Below, one piece after another: positions 1-8,014 of a stretch of DNA of 64,000 bases; position 1 is the first letter of the stretch; every line of letters begins with the position of its first letter. This DNA is from Lentzea albidocapillata subsp. violacea (GTDB taxonomy: Bacteria > Actinomycetota > Actinomycetes > Mycobacteriales > Pseudonocardiaceae), in the NCBI RefSeq assembly GCF_900100275.1, contig NZ_FNET01000011.1, forward strand, positions 225,882-289,881, written 5' to 3'. Made by a program: the position numbers and the translations under genes. Below the pieces are notes generated by a model that was given only the letters and a program-made list of their open reading frames with translations, did no database searches and was not told the DNA's origin.

Positions 1-104
1 GGCGAGTTGGTCTTGGCAAGACCCGGGCCGGTCGCACAGCCGGCCATCAGCAGCGCGGCGGCGGCGACCACAGCGGTGGCACGAAAACGAGGCACGACGT
101 GCAC
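1..104 (-). CDS. N-terminus of a lipoprotein (partial)
   Basis: Only the first ~34 residues lie in the window; the gene runs off the left edge. They form a typical lipoprotein signal: a basic N-terminus, an Ala/Val/Leu-rich hydrophobic stretch and a lipobox LMAGC, then a Thr/Gly/Pro linker. The GTG at 104 is chosen because GAAGGT lies about 7 nt upstream; GTG at 95 is an in-frame alternative. The mature protein would be anchored to the outer face of the membrane. Function cannot be inferred from what is visible. Confidence 0.6.
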   Translation of the reverse strand, partial: MHVVPRFRATAVVAAAALLMAGCATGPGLAKTNS

Positions 105-322
105 GGTAGCGACCTTCGCGCGCCTTCGTGGGCGGTACCCCGAGTTACTCCGTGGCACATGTCACCCACAGCTACGGGAACGATTCAGAAGATCAACGCG
201 CTGTACCGGGTGAAGACCCCGAGAGAAGGAGAAACGTGCGAAACCGAATTCGCCGCGCATTCAAACGGCTCGACGTGTGGACGATCGAGGCCTTCAACCC
301 TGTCTACCCTGGTCGTCCCCAG

Positions 323-559
323 TCATAGCTCCTTGAGCGGCTGCTTGTCCGGGTCCGCGAACTGGGGGCGCAGCAGCGCCCACGCGGCGAACAGCGCCGC
401 CAGCGCCACCATGGCGACGCCGGCCCACAGGTTGATGTTGACCCCCTGAGCTTTGGCCAGGTCCTCGTCGGTCGTGAACCCGAACCCGATGACGACCAGT
501 ACGACGCCGTACAGGCCGAAGAGGAAAGCGATGATCAGTCGCAGGTCGAACAACCTCAT
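323..559 (-). CDS. small two-helix membrane protein linked to the symporter
   Basis: A 78-residue protein with two predicted membrane helices (about residues 7-27 and 43-63) and a short charged tail. It starts 11 nt after the stop of the sodium:solute symporter and is read the same way, so the two are probably co-transcribed. Small partner proteins accompany several SSS-family transporters, so an accessory role in assembly or stability of the symporter is a reasonable inference. I recognise no named family. Confidence 0.65.
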   Translation of the reverse strand: MRLFDLRLIIAFLFGLYGVVLVVIGFGFTTDEDLAKAQGVNINLWAGVAMVALAALFAAWALLRPQFADPDKQPLKEL

Positions 560-570
560 GGCAGCCTCCC

Positions 571-2262
571 TCAGCCGAAGATGAAGTAGAGAACGGTCGT
601 CAGGGCCAGCACTCCGCCACCCAGCAGGGCGGGCGAGCGGTACCAGCCCGCGTCCTCACCGGTGGTGGAGTGCGCCCTGTCCTTCTTGGGCGTGAGGCTG
701 TAGACCAGCCCGACGAGCTCGCTGTCCGGCTTGGGCCTCGTGACCATGGTGACCGCGACGCTCACGACGATGTCGACCGCGAACGCGAGACCCGCGCCGA
801 GGAAGCTCGCGCCCTGACCGGGCAGTTCCAGCAGCTCGATGCCGAACGACGGCTCCGAGATCACGTAGATGAAGATCGCGGTGAACGTGCCCGCGAGCAG
901 ACCGACCCAACCGGCGGTCGGCGTCATCCGCTTCCAGAACATGCCGAGGATGAACGTCGCGAACAGCGGCGCGTTGAAGAACGAGAACAACGCCTGGATG
1001 TAGTCCATGATGTTGGACCCGCCGAGCGCCGCCGCGATGAACGCCGTGCCGATCGCCAGGACACACGCACCGACCGTGGCGAGACGTCCGATACGCAGGT
1101 AGTACTCGTCCGGCTTGTCCTTCTTGATGTAGTCCTGCCACAGGTCGTACGTGAAGACGGTGTTGAACGAGCTGACGTTCGCCGCCACACCGGCCATGAA
1201 GCTCGCCAGCAGACCCGTGATCGCGATGCCGAGGATGCCGTTGGGCAGCAGGTCGCGCATCAGCAGCGGCAGCACGTCGTTGTAGGCCACGCCGCTGCTG
1301 GTGTCACCGGCCTTGAGCTGGGCCATCTCCGGCACGATCAGCGCGGCGATGATGCCGGGGATGATGATGATCGCCGGGATCAACGCCTTCGGGTACGCGC
1401 CGATGATCGGCGTGCGCTTGGCCGCGGACATCGACTTCGCGCTCATCGCGCGCTGCACCTCGGCGAAGTTCGTCGTCCAGTAGCCGAACGACAGCACGAA
1501 GCCGAGACCGAACACCAGACCGATGACACTCCACACCGGATGGTCGATGCCGGTGAGTTCGGTCGCGGGCCAGGCGGACAGCTGCTCCTGGTCGGTCACC
1601 TTCTCGACGATCCCCTGCCAGCCGCCGACCTTGATCAGGCCGACGATCGTCAACGGCGCCAAGGCGGCCACGATGACGAAGAACTGCAGCACCTCGTTGT
1701 AGATGGCCGCACTCAGGCCGCCGAGCGCCGTGTACGCGAGCACCACCAGCGCCGCGACGCAGATGGACACCGGCAGCGGCCACCCGAGCAGCGCGTCGAT
1801 GATCACCGCGAGCGCGAACAGGTTGATGCCCGCGATCAGGATCTGCGCGACGGCGAAGCTGATCGCGTTGACCAGGTGGGCCGGTTTGCCGAACCGGCGG
1901 AGCATGAACTCGGGGACACTGCGCACTTTCGAGCCGTAGTAGAACGGCATCATCACCAGACCGAGGAACACCATCGCGGGGATGGCGCCGATCCAGTAGT
2001 AGTGCACGGTCGCCATGCCGTACTGCGCGCCGTTCGCCGTCATGCCCATCAGCTCGAGCGCGCCGAGGTTCGCCGAGATGAACGCGAGCCCGGTGACCCA
2101 CGCCGGCAGCGCTCGCCCGGACAGCAGGAAGTCGAGGCTGGAGGAGACGGATCGTCGTGCCATCACGCCGATGCCGAGAACCACCACGAAGTAGATGACG
2201 AGCAACGCGTAGTCGATCGGTCCCGCGTCAAGCCGCAGGTCCGCCTCGGCCAACACCGACAC
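571..2262 (-). CDS. sodium:solute symporter (SSS family)
   Basis: A 563-residue integral membrane protein of the SSS/SGLT type, expected to couple solute uptake to a sodium gradient. The N-terminal part has the family signature: a first helix, then a motif FLLSGRALPAW, the segment ANLGALELMG, and a conserved stretch ending SVPEFMLRRFG. About 13-14 hydrophobic helices are visible across the whole length, normal for the family. The GTG start at 2262 has GGGAGGT just upstream. The regions resemble sugar or myo-inositol type members more than proline or pantothenate transporters, but the substrate cannot be told from sequence alone. A small membrane protein follows in the same operon. Confidence 0.85.
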   Translation of the reverse strand: MSVLAEADLRLDAGPIDYALLVIYFVVVLGIGVMARRSVSSSLDFLLSGRALPAWVTGLAFISANLGALELMGMTANGAQYGMATVHYYWIGAIPAMVFLGLVMMPFYYGSKVRSVPEFMLRRFGKPAHLVNAISFAVAQILIAGINLFALAVIIDALLGWPLPVSICVAALVVLAYTALGGLSAAIYNEVLQFFVIVAALAPLTIVGLIKVGGWQGIVEKVTDQEQLSAWPATELTGIDHPVWSVIGLVFGLGFVLSFGYWTTNFAEVQRAMSAKSMSAAKRTPIIGAYPKALIPAIIIIPGIIAALIVPEMAQLKAGDTSSGVAYNDVLPLLMRDLLPNGILGIAITGLLASFMAGVAANVSSFNTVFTYDLWQDYIKKDKPDEYYLRIGRLATVGACVLAIGTAFIAAALGGSNIMDYIQALFSFFNAPLFATFILGMFWKRMTPTAGWVGLLAGTFTAIFIYVISEPSFGIELLELPGQGASFLGAGLAFAVDIVVSVAVTMVTRPKPDSELVGLVYSLTPKKDRAHSTTGEDAGWYRSPALLGGGVLALTTVLYFIFG

Positions 2263-2406
2263 CGCCCACCTCCCAAGATTCCAACAAAGTCGAACATCAC
2301 CGACCAGGAGGGGACATTACTCCAGGTGGATCGGTTCTTACCCCGTGTACATGATCACGAAACCATGACCTGGAACGGGGTGCTTGCTGGAAGCCAGGCA
2401 GTGCGG

Positions 2407-3066
2407 TCAGAACAGGCGGAACTCGTCCGGCTCGATCCCGCGCAACGCGTCGTAGTCCAGCACCACGCACCGGATCCCGCGGTCCTCGGCCAGCACCCGC
2501 GCCTGCGGCTTGATCTGCTGCGCCGCGAACACACCCTGCACCGGAGCGAGCAGCGGATCGCGGTTGAGCAGCTCCAGGTACCTGGTCAGCTGCTCGACAC
2601 CGTCGATCTCGCCACGCCGCTTGATCTCGACGGCCACCGAACCACCGGAGGCGTTGCGGCACATCAGGTCGACCGGGCCGATCGGGGTCGGGAACTCACG
2701 GCGCACCAGGGACCAGCCGTCGCCCAGCGTCGTGACGTGCTCGGCGAGGAGCTTCTGCAGGTCGGCTTCGACGCCGTCCTTCTGCAGGCCGGGCTCCGGG
2801 CCGAGCTCGTGCTTGGAGTCGTGCATGACCTCTTCGAGGGTGATGATCAGCTTCTCCCCCGCCTTGTTCTGCACCGTCCAGATGTCCGGGTCCTCGATCA
2901 GCCAGCAGGGCGGGCTCATCCAGTTCAACGGCTTGTACGCGCGGTCGTCGGAGTGGATCGACACCGAACCGTCTGCCTTGATCAGCAGCAAGCGCTGAGC
3001 CATCGGCAGATGGGCGGTGAGCCGGCCTACGTAGTCGACCTTGCAGCGAGCGATGACGAGACGCAC
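2407..3066 (-). CDS. nucS: mismatch-specific endonuclease NucS/EndoMS
   Basis: A 219-residue restriction-type nuclease that cuts both strands at mismatched bases. NucS provides mismatch repair in actinobacteria and archaea that lack MutS and MutL. The N-terminal DNA-binding domain covers about residues 1-110. The catalytic PD-(D/E)xK core is seen as D133 in GPVDLMC and E147/K149 in VAVEIKRR, followed by Q159 and Y163. Length is full. The GTG start at 3066 begins the standard MRLVIARC. It is divergent from the NUDIX gene with about 54 nt between starts. Confidence 0.92.
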   Translation of the reverse strand: MRLVIARCKVDYVGRLTAHLPMAQRLLLIKADGSVSIHSDDRAYKPLNWMSPPCWLIEDPDIWTVQNKAGEKLIITLEEVMHDSKHELGPEPGLQKDGVEADLQKLLAEHVTTLGDGWSLVRREFPTPIGPVDLMCRNASGGSVAVEIKRRGEIDGVEQLTRYLELLNRDPLLAPVQGVFAAQQIKPQARVLAEDRGIRCVVLDYDALRGIEPDEFRLF

Positions 3067-3120
3067 CGCGACAGGCTACGGGGTGTGTCCAACAACCGGA
3101 CGTTAGGTACGGTCCGTGCC

Positions 3121-3657
3121 GTGGAAAGCCTCGGCACCCGTCAGGTGTACGCAAACCCGTGGATGACCGTTCGCGAGGACGAGATCAAGCGCGCGGACGG
3201 TTCGAGTGGCATCTACGGCGTGGTCGACAAGCCCGACTTCGCGCTGATCATCCCGCTCGACGGCGAACGCGTGCGGCTCGTCGAGCAGTTCCGGTATCCG
3301 ATCGGCCTGCGCCGCTGGGAGTTCCCGCAGGGCACGGCGCCGGACCGCGCCGACTCCGGGCCGCTGGAGCTGGCCCGCCGCGAGCTCCGCGAGGAGACGG
3401 GGCTGCGCGCCGGCCGGATGATCGAGCTCGGCGTGCTCGACGTCGCGCCCGGCATGTCGTCGCAGCGCGGCCGCGTGTTCCTCGCTACCGACCTGTCCGA
3501 GGGCTTTCACGAGCGGGAGCACGAGGAGCAGGACATGCGGTCAGCGTGGTTCCCGCGCGCCGACTTCGAGTCGATGGTCTCCAAGGGTGAGATCAGCGAC
3601 GCCCAGTCCATCGCCGCCTACACGCTTCTCCTGCTGCACGAACACTCCCAGCCCTAG
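3121..3657 (+). CDS. NUDIX hydrolase, ADP-ribose pyrophosphatase-like
   Basis: A 178-residue protein with a single NUDIX fold. The box ends with the canonical RELREETGL, whose glutamates bind the catalytic Mg2+; upstream the spacing is loose and the usual first Glu of the G-x5-E part is not in register, as in several ADP-ribose pyrophosphatases. Segments such as VRLVEQFRYP and WEFPQGT are typical of ADP-sugar pyrophosphatases, so hydrolysis of ADP-ribose or related sugars is likely. The GTG at 3121 fits the family's N-terminus (ESLGTRQVYANPW). An in-frame GTG at 3085 is less likely. It is divergent from nucS. Confidence 0.82.
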   Translation: MESLGTRQVYANPWMTVREDEIKRADGSSGIYGVVDKPDFALIIPLDGERVRLVEQFRYPIGLRRWEFPQGTAPDRADSGPLELARRELREETGLRAGRMIELGVLDVAPGMSSQRGRVFLATDLSEGFHEREHEEQDMRSAWFPRADFESMVSKGEISDAQSIAAYTLLLLHEHSQP

Positions 3658-4586
3658 TTCTGGCAGCCTTGAAAGGCAGCCCGGTAGCTCTGCGGTGACG
3701 TCCCGGCGATCCGCTTGAACCTGTCACGGAACGCCGTGGCCGATCCGAAGCCCACGCGGCTCGCGATCAGCTCCACCGGGTCCCTGGTCGTCTCCAGCAG
3801 GTGCTGCGCCTGGCGGACCCGCGCGCGGTGCAGCCACTGGAGCGGCGTCGTGCCCGTCTGCTCACGAAAGCGCCGGTTCAACGTCCGCGTGCTCATGCCC
3901 GCCTGCTTCGCCAGGTCCTCCAGCGTCAGGTCGAGCGACGCGTTGGCCTCCATCCACCGCAGCACGGGTTCCAGCTCGGCTCCTTGAGGCGTCACGGGCG
4001 GTGTCACGATGAACTGCGCCTGCCCGCCTTCTCTCTCAAGGGGCATCACGGCGAACCGCGCGGCATCGGCCGCCACCGCTGACCCGTGATCGCGCCGGAT
4101 CATGTGCAGGCACAGGTCCAGCCCCGCCGCGGCACCCGCGGACGTCAGGAACTGCCCGTTGTCGACGTACAGCACGTCCGGGTCGACCTCCAGCGCCGGA
4201 AACCGCGCCGCCAGCTCCTCCGCTCCCAGCCAGTGCGTCGTCACCCGCAGCCCGTCGAGCAGACCGGTCGCCGCGAACACGAACGCCCCCGTGCAGATCG
4301 ACGCGATCCGCACACCCCTCGCCGCGGCCTGCCGCAACCCGTCGATCAACGGCTTCGGGACGACCAGGTCCGGATCGTGGCCTGGCAGAACGATCGTGTC
4401 CACTTCGGACAACAACTCCAAGCCGTGCGGGATCTTGATTTCGAAGCAGCCCGCGTCGACAGTCCTCTTCGGACCGCAGACCCGCACGCGGTACCGCCCG
4501 ACCCAGTTGAACGCGTCGACCGGTGTCGCGAAGTCGAACGGGACGACGCTGTCCATCGCTACCACTGCCACCTCGTGCACGTCCAC
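3654..4586 (-). CDS. GlxA-family AraC-type transcriptional regulator
   Basis: This regulator has an N-terminal DJ-1/PfpI-like domain (about residues 1-170, with an ICTGAF nucleophile-elbow-like motif) and a C-terminal AraC double helix-turn-helix (segment LEDLAKQAGMSTRTLNRRF and the terminal F-x-D-x-F-K-R motif), the GlxA arrangement. Such proteins usually control nearby metabolic genes. Reading is open up to ATG 4622, but GTG 4586 is preferred because the family begins close to VAVVAMDSVVPFD and because a palindrome (TGGAA-N7-TTCCA, 4610-4626) would then lie upstream as a possible operator. It is divergent from a second DJ-1 protein gene. Confidence 0.85.
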   Translation of the reverse strand: MDVHEVAVVAMDSVVPFDFATPVDAFNWVGRYRVRVCGPKRTVDAGCFEIKIPHGLELLSEVDTIVLPGHDPDLVVPKPLIDGLRQAAARGVRIASICTGAFVFAATGLLDGLRVTTHWLGAEELAARFPALEVDPDVLYVDNGQFLTSAGAAAGLDLCLHMIRRDHGSAVAADAARFAVMPLEREGGQAQFIVTPPVTPQGAELEPVLRWMEANASLDLTLEDLAKQAGMSTRTLNRRFREQTGTTPLQWLHRARVRQAQHLLETTRDPVELIASRVGFGSATAFRDRFKRIAGTSPQSYRAAFQGCQN

Positions 4587-4609
4587 CACCGTAGCTGGCG
4601 AGAATCCGT

Positions 4610-4626
4610 TGGAACATGGCATTCCA
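4610..4626. promoter_or_regulatory. palindrome between GlxA regulator and DJ-1 gene
   Basis: TGGAA and TTCCA are separated by 7 nt in the short space between two divergent genes. It could be the binding site for the adjacent AraC-type regulator, but it is only one site and no -10/-35 pair is clear around it. Confidence 0.3.
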
Positions 4627-4686
4627 GCCAGTTCTCACCACGGCCTCCCGCTCCTACGGTTCTGATCACCGACGCGAGGAGACGCA

Positions 4687-5265
4687 GTGAGAGCCCAAGT
4701 GGTGTTGTTCGACGGCTTCGACCCGTTGGACGTGATCGGCCCGTACGAGACGCTGACCGCAGGCGGAATCCCGGCCGAACTGGTGACGGCGGAGGGACCA
4801 CGCGAGGTCCCCGCCGGGCTCAGCCTGCTGTCCCTCAAGGCAACCGCCCGGCTCGACCCCGGCGCCGGCATCATCGTGGTTCCCGGCGCCGCGGCCACGC
4901 ACGAGGACGAGACGTTCGCCCTGCTCAGCGCGGCGGCGGCCACACTCGCACCGGTGCTCGCAGACTCGAAAGCGATCATCGCCACCGTGTGCGGAGGATC
5001 GCTCCTGCTGGGCATCGCCGGCCTGATCAAAGGCCGGAACGCCACCACGAACCACCTCGGCCTGCACGCGCTGGAGTCGATGGGGGTGAACGCCGTGCGC
5101 GCCCGCATCGTCGACGACGGCGACCTGGTCACCGCCGCCGGTGTCACGTCCGGCGTCGACCTCGGCCTCTACCTCGTCGAACGCGAGGTCGGCGCCCAGC
5201 GAGCCCTGAAGGTCGAGGAGTTGTTCGCCCACGAACGCCGCGGCACGGTGTGGAGTGCGGCGTGA
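4687..5265 (+). CDS. DJ-1/PfpI family protein
   Basis: A 192-residue single-domain DJ-1/PfpI protein. The nucleophilic Cys is C102 in the elbow TVCGGSLLLG, with E21 (GPYETL) placed to polarise it. The sequence resembles the isocyanide hydratase and GlxA N-domain branch rather than protease PfpI or glyoxalase III; the actual substrate is unknown. The GTG start at 4687 has AGGAGA 6-10 nt upstream. The stop overlaps the next gene's GTG (GTGA), so the two are translationally coupled. The divergent GlxA-type regulator carries the same fold and probably controls this operon. Confidence 0.82.
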   Translation: MRAQVVLFDGFDPLDVIGPYETLTAGGIPAELVTAEGPREVPAGLSLLSLKATARLDPGAGIIVVPGAAATHEDETFALLSAAAATLAPVLADSKAIIATVCGGSLLLGIAGLIKGRNATTNHLGLHALESMGVNAVRARIVDDGDLVTAAGVTSGVDLGLYLVEREVGAQRALKVEELFAHERRGTVWSAA

Positions 5266-5669
5266 GCAAGTTCTTCCTCTCGCTGCACGTCCTGGCCGCC
5301 ATCATCGCGATCGGCCCGGTCACCGTCGCCGCCAGCATGTTCCCGAAGGCCGTGACCACGGCCGGCAATCCCGAACTCCTGCACCGGATCTGCCGTGTCT
5401 ACGCGCTCATCGGCATCTCGGTGCCGGTCTTCGGGTTCGCGACGGCCGGCGTGATGGGCGTGACCGGCCACCCGTGGGTGATCGTGTCGATCGCGCTCAC
5501 CACCGCCGCCGCGTTCGTGCTCGCCCTGAAGATCCTTCCCGGCCAGGAGAAGGCCCTCAGGACCAAGGACATCAAGCACCTGGCCATGTACACAGGCGTC
5601 TTCAACCTGTTGTGGGCGACCGTGACCGTGCTGATGATCCTCCGGCCGGGCTCGACGACGGGTGCCTAA
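5262..5669 (+). CDS. DUF2269-like small membrane protein
   Basis: About 135 residues with four hydrophobic helices. It begins SKFFLSLHVLAAIIAIGP, resembling DUF2269 integral membrane proteins, with a conserved His (LHVL) in the first helix. It starts within the stop codon of the DJ-1 gene and forms an operon with it. It ends a few bases into the convergent SDR gene. Function is unknown. Confidence 0.7.
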   Translation: MSKFFLSLHVLAAIIAIGPVTVAASMFPKAVTTAGNPELLHRICRVYALIGISVPVFGFATAGVMGVTGHPWVIVSIALTTAAAFVLALKILPGQEKALRTKDIKHLAMYTGVFNLLWATVTVLMILRPGSTTGA

Positions 5670-6367
5670 CGCTGCGACACCGGGCGCACGACGATCTCGT
5701 TGACATCGACCTCCGCGGGCTGCGAGATCGCGTAGGCGATGGCGTCACCGATGGCGGACGCCGGCAGCGCGAGCTTGCGGAAGTCCTCCATCAGCGACGC
5801 CGCGAAGTCCTCCGTGATGGTGTCCGCCAGCTCGGACTCCGTGACGCCAGGCGAGATCACGGTGACGCGCAGGTCGTCACGCTCTTGGCGCAGGCCCTCG
5901 GAGATCGCCCACACCGCGTACTTCGTCGCGCAGTACACGGCGGCGGTCGGCATGACCATGTGTGCGCCGATCGAGGCGACGTTCACGACGTGCCCGCCGC
6001 CCGTGAACCGGGGCAGCACGGCAGCGATGCCGTTCAGCACGCCCTTGATGTTCACGTCCACCATGCGGTCCCACTCGTCGACCTTCAGCGAACCCATGAG
6101 GGACAACGGCATCACGCCCGCGTTGTTCACCAGCACGTCGACTCGCCCGTACCGCTGCACCGCCGCATCCACAAAGGACTGGAAGGACTCACGGGAGGTC
6201 ACGTCCAGCGGCGCGTACGAACCACCGATCTCGTCGGCCAGCGCTGCCAGCCGATCCTCCCGCCGTGCACCCAGGAACACCTGGTGCCCGGCCTTGGCGA
6301 GGACTCGGGCCGTCGCCTCGCCGATGCCGCTGGAAGCTCCACTGATCACCACAACTTTTTCGCTCAT
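5666..6367 (-). CDS. short-chain dehydrogenase/reductase
   Basis: A 233-residue classical SDR oxidoreductase, presumably NADP(H)-dependent (Arg residues follow the second strand, GARRED). The cofactor motif is ISGASSGIGE, then NNAG at 81-84, and the catalytic S132, Y145 and K149 (YCATK) are all present. Length is normal. The family acts on many alcohols and ketones, so the substrate cannot be named. It is divergent from the XRE regulator at 6470, a pairing often seen where the regulator represses the SDR gene. Confidence 0.88.
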   Translation of the reverse strand: MSEKVVVISGASSGIGEATARVLAKAGHQVFLGARREDRLAALADEIGGSYAPLDVTSRESFQSFVDAAVQRYGRVDVLVNNAGVMPLSLMGSLKVDEWDRMVDVNIKGVLNGIAAVLPRFTGGGHVVNVASIGAHMVMPTAAVYCATKYAVWAISEGLRQERDDLRVTVISPGVTESELADTITEDFAASLMEDFRKLALPASAIGDAIAYAISQPAEVDVNEIVVRPVSQR

Positions 6368-6469
6368 GGCAACAACGATCAACGCGCGGCGCTGCCCCCA
6401 CCAGGACACGTTCTCCCTAGGTGCGGCACACCCAGGCAGACCGCCACCGCGGGTAATAACCTCGCAGAC

Positions 6470-7324
6470 GTGCTCGGAGAGTTCCTGAAAGCCCACCGCG
6501 CCCGCGTCAACCCAGAGGACGCGGGCCTCCCGTCGCACACCCAGCGCAAGGTGAAGGGCCTCAGGCGCGAAGAGGTCGCGGTGCTCGCCGGCGTGAGCGC
6601 GGACTACTACGCGCGCCTCGAACAGGGCCGCGAGACCAACCCGTCGGCCCAGGTCCTGGACGCCCTGAGCCGCGCGCTGAAGCTCGACTCGGACGCCCGC
6701 GCCCACCTGCACCGCCTGGCCGGCGTGGTCGCCGACGAGGGCTACGCGCCCGACGTGGTGAGCCCGGAACTGCGGCGGCTCATCAGCGGCCTGCACGACA
6801 TGCCCGCGTTCGTGATGAACTCGGTCCTCGACATCCTCGCCGCGAACGCGCTGGCCGAGGCCCTCTACGAGCCGTTCTCCCCTGCCGACAACGCGGCCAG
6901 GATGACGTTCCTCGACCCGGCCGCCGCGAGCTTCTACCCGCGCTGGAACTGGGTCGCCCAGAGCACGGTCGCCCACCTGCGGCAGACCGCCGATCCGAAG
7001 TCCCCTCGCCTCCGGCAGATGGTCGACGCGCTGAGCGAGAGCGCCGCGTTCCGCGAGCTCTGGGAGCAGCACGAGGTGCGCGGGAAGACCCAGGACGCCA
7101 AGGAGTTCGTGCACCCGGCCGTCGGCGCGCTGAAGCTGGACTACCACTCGTTCGACATCCGCGAGGCGCCCGGTCAGTTCCTGGTGATCTACCAGGCGGA
7201 GCCGGGCCCGAACGCGGACGCGCTGAGGCTCCTCGCGACTAGTCGGGCCACACGGGCGGCCGCTTCTCCAGGAACGACGCACGTCCCTCTTTGGCTGACG
7301 GGGACTGCGAAGTCTCGGCCATGA
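6470..7324 (+). CDS. XRE-family regulator with MmyB-like ligand domain
   Basis: A 284-residue regulator: an N-terminal helix-turn-helix (about residues 20-80, including VKGLRREEVAVLAGVSADYY and RLEQGRE) and a C-terminal PAS-like MmyB domain that binds a small ligand. The domain shows NALAEALY and the motif VHPAVGALKLDYHSF typical of this family. The GTG start at 6470 precedes LGEFLKAHRARV. The last ~25 residues overlap the end of the convergent crotonase gene by 86 bp, so the natural C-terminus is slightly longer than usual. It probably controls the divergent SDR. Confidence 0.85.
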   Translation: MLGEFLKAHRARVNPEDAGLPSHTQRKVKGLRREEVAVLAGVSADYYARLEQGRETNPSAQVLDALSRALKLDSDARAHLHRLAGVVADEGYAPDVVSPELRRLISGLHDMPAFVMNSVLDILAANALAEALYEPFSPADNAARMTFLDPAAASFYPRWNWVAQSTVAHLRQTADPKSPRLRQMVDALSESAAFRELWEQHEVRGKTQDAKEFVHPAVGALKLDYHSFDIREAPGQFLVIYQAEPGPNADALRLLATSRATRAAASPGTTHVPLWLTGTAKSRP

Positions 7325-7997
7325 CGGACAACGCGATCTCGTACCCGTCGATCTCGGGCCGGTCCAGCTGCGCGTAGATCGTCCGCTTGCCGATCGCCTT
7401 CGACGCCCTGCTCCCCCGCGTGGCGCGCGCCAGCAGCTCGTCCGTGGCGGCGTCCAACTCGTCCGCCGGCACCGCGCGGTTGATCAGCCCCCACTCCACC
7501 GCCGTCGCCGCGTCGATCACGTCGCCGGTGAGCACGAGCTCCATCAACCGCTTGCGCCCGATCGACCGCGCCACCGGCACCGCGGGCGTGTGGCAGAACC
7601 ACCCGGCCTTGCCGCCCGGCAAGGAGAACCCTGCCGTGTCCGCCGCGACCGCGAGGTCACACGAAGCCACGAGCTGACATCCGGCCGCCGTCGCCAGCCC
7701 CTGCACGCGGGCGATGACCACCTGCGGCACGGACTGGATCGTCTTCATCAGCACGGTGCACAGCTCCAGCAGCAGCCGCACGCCTTCCTCGTCACGGGCG
7801 TGCACGTCCGCGAAGTCGTGCCCGGCGGAGAAGACAGGCCCGTCGGCGGCCAGCACGATGCCGGCCGCGTCCGACGTGCGTGCCTCACGGAACGCGTCCA
7901 GCAGCTCCGTGAGGTGCTCGGCGGACAGCGCGTTGCGCTTGGCCGCACGGTTCATCGTGATCCGGACGACGGACCCGTCCCGCGAAACGTCAACCAT
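7239..7997 (-). CDS. crotonase-superfamily protein, ECHDC3-like
   Basis: A 252-residue crotonase-fold protein, expected to bind acyl-CoA. The oxyanion-hole segments are present (FSAGHDF; GLATAAGCQLVASCD). Both catalytic glutamates of enoyl-CoA hydratase are absent: the first falls at Gln in AAGCQLV and the second at Gly in FSLPGGKAG. This pattern, with the FCHTPAV segment, matches ECHDC3-type proteins rather than true hydratases, so 'enoyl-CoA hydratase' would be an over-call. It lies 17 bp downstream of meaA in the same operon. Confidence 0.85.
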   Translation of the reverse strand: MVDVSRDGSVVRITMNRAAKRNALSAEHLTELLDAFREARTSDAAGIVLAADGPVFSAGHDFADVHARDEEGVRLLLELCTVLMKTIQSVPQVVIARVQGLATAAGCQLVASCDLAVAADTAGFSLPGGKAGWFCHTPAVPVARSIGRKRLMELVLTGDVIDAATAVEWGLINRAVPADELDAATDELLARATRGSRASKAIGKRTIYAQLDRPEIDGYEIALSVMAETSQSPSAKEGRASFLEKRPPVWPD

Positions 7998-8014
7998 TCC
8001 GCGACACTAAGGCC

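Noticed and set aside
1..328. Small plus-strand open frames at the left edge
   Set aside because: No ribosome binding sites and low-complexity Arg/Ala composition; the minus-strand lipoprotein start explains the region better.
670..3120. Long plus-strand open frame over the symporter and nucS
   Set aside because: It is antisense to two clear genes and is rich in Arg/Asp/Glu/His, the usual product of high-GC antisense frames. Only its last part (from 3121) is a real gene.
7200..7324. Frameshift at the end of the XRE regulator
   Set aside because: The tail beyond about residue 258 looks unlike the family and overlaps the crotonase gene, but the frame is open and a simple C-terminal extension explains it.
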